64,000 bases of DNA from UBA1369 sp964571725. GTDB taxonomy: Bacteria; Patescibacteriota; Gracilibacteria; UBA1369. Made by a program: the position numbers and the translations under genes. How positions within the stretch are numbered: the first letter of the stretch is position 1; the number at the start of each line of letters is the position of its first letter. Below are positions 11,901 through 17,900 of the stretch, in pieces. The stretch is from NCBI GenBank assembly GCA_964571725.1, contig CAZNDB010000002.1, positions 186,001 to 250,000 of the forward strand, read 5' to 3'. Under the pieces are notes generated by a model. The model searched no databases. It was not told the DNA's origin and was given only the letters and a program-made list of their open reading frames with translations.

Positions 11901-14900
11901 GATCAAAATTGGCTCCGTTGATAATTACTGAATAGGAAGCGTCTCCCGAAGGACCATTGTTTGGGGTAATGGTGCTTACCGTTGGGGCCGGTTTTGATAC
12001 TTTGGTAACGGCGGTCGGACTGGTGGTCGAGCTGGCCGATAAGTTTACCCCGTTATAAGCCGTTACGTAATATTGGTAACAGGTGTAGTTGGACATGGCA
12101 TGGTCGTAGCTGGCGTCGGGGAAAACAATGTTGATGGGCGCGGACCAACCGGAATAACTTCCGCAAGTGCTGCCGGTGAGGGTGGCACTTCTGTAATATA
12201 AGTTATAGCTGGAGATACCCGTTTGGGCATCAGTTGACGAGAAGGATACAGTTTGAGTCAGCAGGTCAGTGGTTCCATCAATGTAAGTGATGGTAGGTGT
12301 GCTTGGCGGTGTGCTGTCCTGAGTGTAGACGTAAGTATTGTAGGTGAGGTAGCAGTTGTTGGCATCGTCGCAGGAGATGACCTTGAGGGTGGTGGTTGAA
12401 GTGAAGGCCTGGTTGCTCCAGATTGTGGAAGAGGGGTTTGGATCACCGCCGCCAGTGGTGTAACGAACGACAGTTCCGCCGGCGCCGAAAGTACAGGTGA
12501 TGAGTCCGGTGGTGGCCGCAAAGTAACCAGAACTGGGAGTACAGGTCGGGGCGGCGGTGGGAGCAGTGTTGTCGATGTTGAAAGCGGGAGAGAGTACAGC
12601 CTGGGTGGCGGCATTTCCGGCGTTATCAGTGGCGCTTACCTTAACCTTGGTGTTGGCATAATTGCCGGCGGGAACGGTGTAGGTGTAGGTGTATACATAT
12701 GGGCTGCCGGAAGTACCACTGCCGGTGCGGGTGGAGTAGGTGGCAGATCCGATCAGGGTGTCGTTGGACTGAGTAACGGTGACGGTGGGATTAGCCGGGA
12801 GACCGCTTCCTTCTTCCACCAGGTTGAAGGTGATTGAGACGACATCACCGGATTTCTTGTCGGCGGCACCGTTGTCGGAGAGACTGGAGATGACCGGGGC
12901 AGTATCGTCGTGGAGATAACTGGTCATGGAAGTACAGGTGGAACCGTTTCCGGCCAAATCGAAAGCTTTGGCATAGATGGTGGTGGTGGCGTTCTCAGTG
13001 GCGGTGACGGTGATACCGGTACCTTCGAAAGTGGCTTTGGAGCCGGTACCGATTTGTCCGGTACAGCCGGAGCTGTTGTACAGATTAACGGTTACGGTGT
13101 CGGCGCTGGAAGTACCTTTGACTACCGGGAAGGCGTTACTGGAAGGTGAGGCGGGAGTGGTGCTGACAAAGACCGGGTTGGTCGGAGCAGTGTTGTCGAT
13201 ATTGAAAGCGGGGGACAGTACAGCCTGAGTAGCGGCATTTCCGACATTATCAGTGGCGTTTACTTTAACTTTGGTGCTGGCATAGTTGCCGGCTGGAACG
13301 GTGTAAGTGTAGGTGTAGACGTAGGGGTCACCACTGGTGCCACTGCCGGTGCGATTGGAGTAGGTGGCGGTACCGATCGTTGTGTCAGTGGACTGGGTGA
13401 TGGTGACGGTGGGATTGGTGGTCTGGCCGCTGCCTTCTTCCACCAGATTGAAGGTGATTGAAACAATATCACCGGATTTGACGTCGGTAGCTCCGTTATC
13501 AGAGACGGCGGAGATGACGGGAGCGGTGGTGTCGAAATATACTGACTGGCTGACATTCCAGTTGTTGTTGTTGCCGGCGGTGTCATTTACAAGGAGATAT
13601 ACATTGTAAGTTTTTCCTGAAACCATGTCTCCCAAGGAAGGAGTGTTGCTGACGCTCCAGGAAGTGGTGCCTGTTGGGGTAAGGGAAGCTGTACAGGGGC
13701 TTGTCCAGGCAGTTCCGTTCCAGTCGCGGCTGGGGGCATCGCAGGTATTGCCTTCACGAATTACTACATATACCGAGGCCACTCCAACATTATCGGCGGA
13801 AGTACCGCTGATGGTACCTAGGGCGGTGTTTCTGGGGGTGGTAATGGTGTTGATGGTACCGGAGGGAATCGTGATGTCATAGGTGACGGTCTTGTCGGTG
13901 CTGGTGGAAGCGGTGTTACTGTTTCCGGCTGCATCAGTAGCCCGACCGGCGAGGATGTCGGCAATAACTGTGCCAGAAACGGTCATGCCGGTGACGGACA
14001 CTTCGTAGGTGGTTCCGGATCCTGAGACTGTGGCGGTTGTCGCGCCGGCTGTGCCGGAAAGGCTGACGTCTCCAGTGGCAAAGTTGGTGGTAGATTCGGA
14101 GAACACAACGGTAAAGAGGATTGGTCCAATGTTTGCGGGGTCTGTCTGTCCAGCTTTCTGATTGATGGTAACAGATGGAGCGACATTGTCATGGACATAG
14201 CTGGTCATGGAAGTACAGGCAGAACCGTTATTGGCGGCATCAAACGCTTTGGCATAGATGGTGGTGGTGGCATTGGCTGTAACGGTGGCCGTAATTCCGG
14301 TACCTTCGAAAGTGGCTTTGGTGCCGGTGCCGATCTGTGTGCTACAACCAGAGTTGCTGTAAAGTGTAACGGTTACGGTGTCCGCGCTGGAAGTACCTTT
14401 GATTTCGGGGAGGGCGTCACTGGAAGGCGAGGTGGGAGTGATGCTGACAAAGACAGGGTTGGTAGGAGCGGTGTTGTCGATGTTGAAAGCGGGCGAGAGT
14501 ATGGCTTGCGTGGCACTGTTAGTGGCATTATCGCTGGTATTTACCTTGACTTTAGTGTTGGCATAATCTCCGGCGGGAACAGTGTAGGTGTAGGTGTATA
14601 CATATGGGCTGCCGCTGGTACCACTGCCGGTGCGGGTGGAGTAGGTGGCTGTACCAATCAAAGTATCATTGGACTGGGTGATGGTGACGGTGGGATTACC
14701 GGAAATTCCGCTGAGAGTTTCAACCACATTGAAGGTGATTGTGACAACGTCTCCGGATTTGACGTCACTGGCACCATTGTCGGAGAGGCTGGAGATGACG
14801 GGGGCGGTGGTATCTACAATGATTTGCCGGATGCCTCCAAGTGAATTTGCTGAATAAAGCGCGGGTAGTGTCAAAACGGCGTTGGCGCTTGAAGCATCAT

Positions 14901-17900
14901 CTTTAATTGTTCCTCCATTCAGGTCAATCGCGCCAGTGCTGGCATATTCCAAGTCGGAGGAACTGTCCCCGGCCACAATCGTATAAGTAAAGTCAATGTA
15001 GGCGCCTACCGCACCAGTATAAGTGGCATAACGGTCGGTTGATCCGGTTTCCAGCAGTATGCGGGGCGCGCCGGTGACTGTGACGGGCTCGTTAAAAACA
15101 ACCCTGACATTGATGGTTTGTCCAGCTTTATAGAAGCCATCTAATGTGCTGGAGCTTACATAGCTGACCACTGGAGCGTAATAGGTATAGCCGTTGGTGA
15201 GTGTGCCGCTGTCAAAACTGTTATATACGACTACATTGACCGCGCCGGCTGCATGTGCCGGAGTTGTACAGGTGGCGGTGGTGGAATTGGTTACGGTAAA
15301 TCCTGTACAGTAATATCCGTCAAAAGTTGCGGCGTAAGCATTGGTAAGGTAAGTCCCGTTGATAGTTACGCTGGTGCCACCGGCAGTGCTGCCATAATTG
15401 GGAGAAACGCTGGTGACGGTCGGAGTGACATAAGTAAACCCACTGCTCTTGGTGGCTGTTCCGCCGGGCGTGGTAACTGTTACATCAAATGTTCCAGCTG
15501 AATGAGCAGGGGCTGTTGCCGTGATCTGAGTACTGTTATCAACGGTAAATGAGGCACCTGCTCCGCCAAATTGGACCAGGGTGGCATCGGTAAAATTGGT
15601 ACCCGTGATGACGATGCCAGGCTGTCCGCCTGTAGATCCCGTGTTGGGGGAAACGGTGCTGATGGTGGGAGCGTTGACATAGGTGTAGCCATTGGTAAGG
15701 GTGGCTGATTCACCTTTTTGATTATAATAAATAACGTTTTTGGCTCCTAATGTGCCGGTTGGAGTGTAGCAGGTGGCGGTGGTTTCGCTTTGTACAGTCA
15801 CTGAGGTACAGTTGGATCCGCCGATGGTAATCGTCGGTTGGCTAACTCCATTATAATAGAAACCTGTACCGCTAACGGTTACATATTGACTACCTCCCAG
15901 GGGGCCTTTGTTGGGAGAAATTCCGCTGATAGTGGGAGGGGCGACGGAGGTCAGCCAGCTGGTTTTTAGCCCAGAACCACTTCCTGTGTTGACCACTACA
16001 TTAAGCGCTCCGGCAGTGGTGGCGGGAGTGGTGCAGGTTAACTGGGTCGGACTGATTATATTAATCGATCCACAGGAGATCCCACCAAGAGTAACAGAAA
16101 TCGGATAATAGCTATTGGAATAGAAATTGGTTCCATTGATAGTGATGGTTTCGCCGCCAGTTGTGGAAATGGTCCAAGGATAGGTGGAAGTAACGGTTGG
16201 AACATCATAATAAGTATAGCTGGAATTGGTTGTTCCACTGGGAGTGAACAAAGTCAAGGTCTTGCTGCCCGCGGTCAGGCTGGGAGTGTTGCAATAGAAG
16301 GCAGTGGATTCTGAAATACCAGTACGGCTGCATGTGCTGCCGCCGATGTTTACGCCGGTGTAGCCGTCAGCGGGGGCATATTCATAGATATTGGTACCGT
16401 TGACTGTGATGGGAGTAATTGTGCTGGCAGGGCCCGAGGAGGGGATGACGCTGGTAATGGTGGGGGCGTTATAATAGGTGTAGCTGCTGTTGGCAGAGCC
16501 ACTGTCGGACCAGACGACAACGGCGTAAGTTCCGGCTGTTTTGGATGGGGTTTGACATTTTAAAGTAGCTCCACTAACTCCGGGGTCTAAGAATGTGGTG
16601 CCTGGTATTACCCGGGCACAGCTAGTGCCTCCTATTACAGCGTATGTCACACCAGCGCCATCATAGAAATTAGTACCGGTGATAATTATTTCATTGCCGC
16701 CGGACGGGGGGCCGTTGTCTGGTACGATGCTGGAAATAATTGGGGCGGCGTAGGCTTTGTAGATGAGATCGCTCGAACTGCCGCTGTCGGTGGTTATTTC
16801 CAGGGAGTAGACACCGGGAGTAGCTGGGGTGGTACAGGTGAGGGAGGTTGAGGTGACGACAGTGGCACCGCTACAATTGGTGACAGAGATCGGTGAATAG
16901 AAATTAGTACCGGTAATAGTGATGGGGGTGCTTACTGGGCCGTTATATCTGGACAGGGTACTGATGGTCGGAGCGTTAAAGGTGGTGTAGGCGTTACTCA
17001 GGGAACCTATTTGACTGTCGGTATTGCTGACGGAAACACTGTATGTACCTGCGGTTAGTGAGGGGGTGGTGGCAGTAATAGTGGTAGAATTTTGTACTAT
17101 TTCATCTGTTGCGGCGATTCCACTGAAACCCGCACTGGCTCCTGTCTGGAAACCGGTTCCGTATATTGTTACGGCATTTAGTCCTGTAGCAGGTCCGCCG
17201 GTGGGTAAAATTGAAGTTACAGTCGGCGCGGCGGCAGCGGTGATGTTGATCAGATAATCTTCGACTTCACCATAAGTCAGGCTTCCCGTGCCGGTGGTCG
17301 GACAATCGGCGTAGTAGCTGCTGCAAACCCTCATTCTGGTCTGTCCCAGACTGGCGGAATAGGGAATGGAGAAGTTTAGAGCCCCAGTCGCAGGAGGGAC
17401 AGCGGTTATTCGCTGATTGGAGACCAATAATTCCCCCGCATCGGCGAAATCATAGTCGCGGTTGAGATCGATATACAAGCTGGCGTAGATGCCGTAGGTG
17501 GTACCTCTGGTGGCGTAGAGGTCATAATTATTGTATCGTTTCAGATCTGGTATGCCACTGCCGCTTTGGCTGATGGCGTAATTCGAATAATAAGGTTTTT
17601 GATTAACATCGTTGGAATTGGGCAGAATGGTAGGAATTGAAGATGGAGTGAGCGTGGTAGCAGTGCCTGAAGATTGATTAATGGCGGTTCCTGATTCGCC
17701 GGTCAAAGAGATGTTGGTAAAACCAATGTCGTATTGGGAAATACTGTAAGTGATTTGCGGATAGGAGGTGTAGAGGAAGGCGGGAGCGAGGAAAGTACTT
17801 TCAGATGGGGTTATGATGTTGACCCTTTGAGGACTATCTCCCACATACTCATTGGAAACCGTCTTGGAAGTGGTGTTACAGCTAAAGGAGCTAGTTGTCA

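Noticed and set aside
14191..14844. 217-aa plus-strand open frame inside the giant gene
   Set aside because: Antisense to the Ig-like repeats, and similar frames recur wherever those repeats occur, so it is a by-product of composition.
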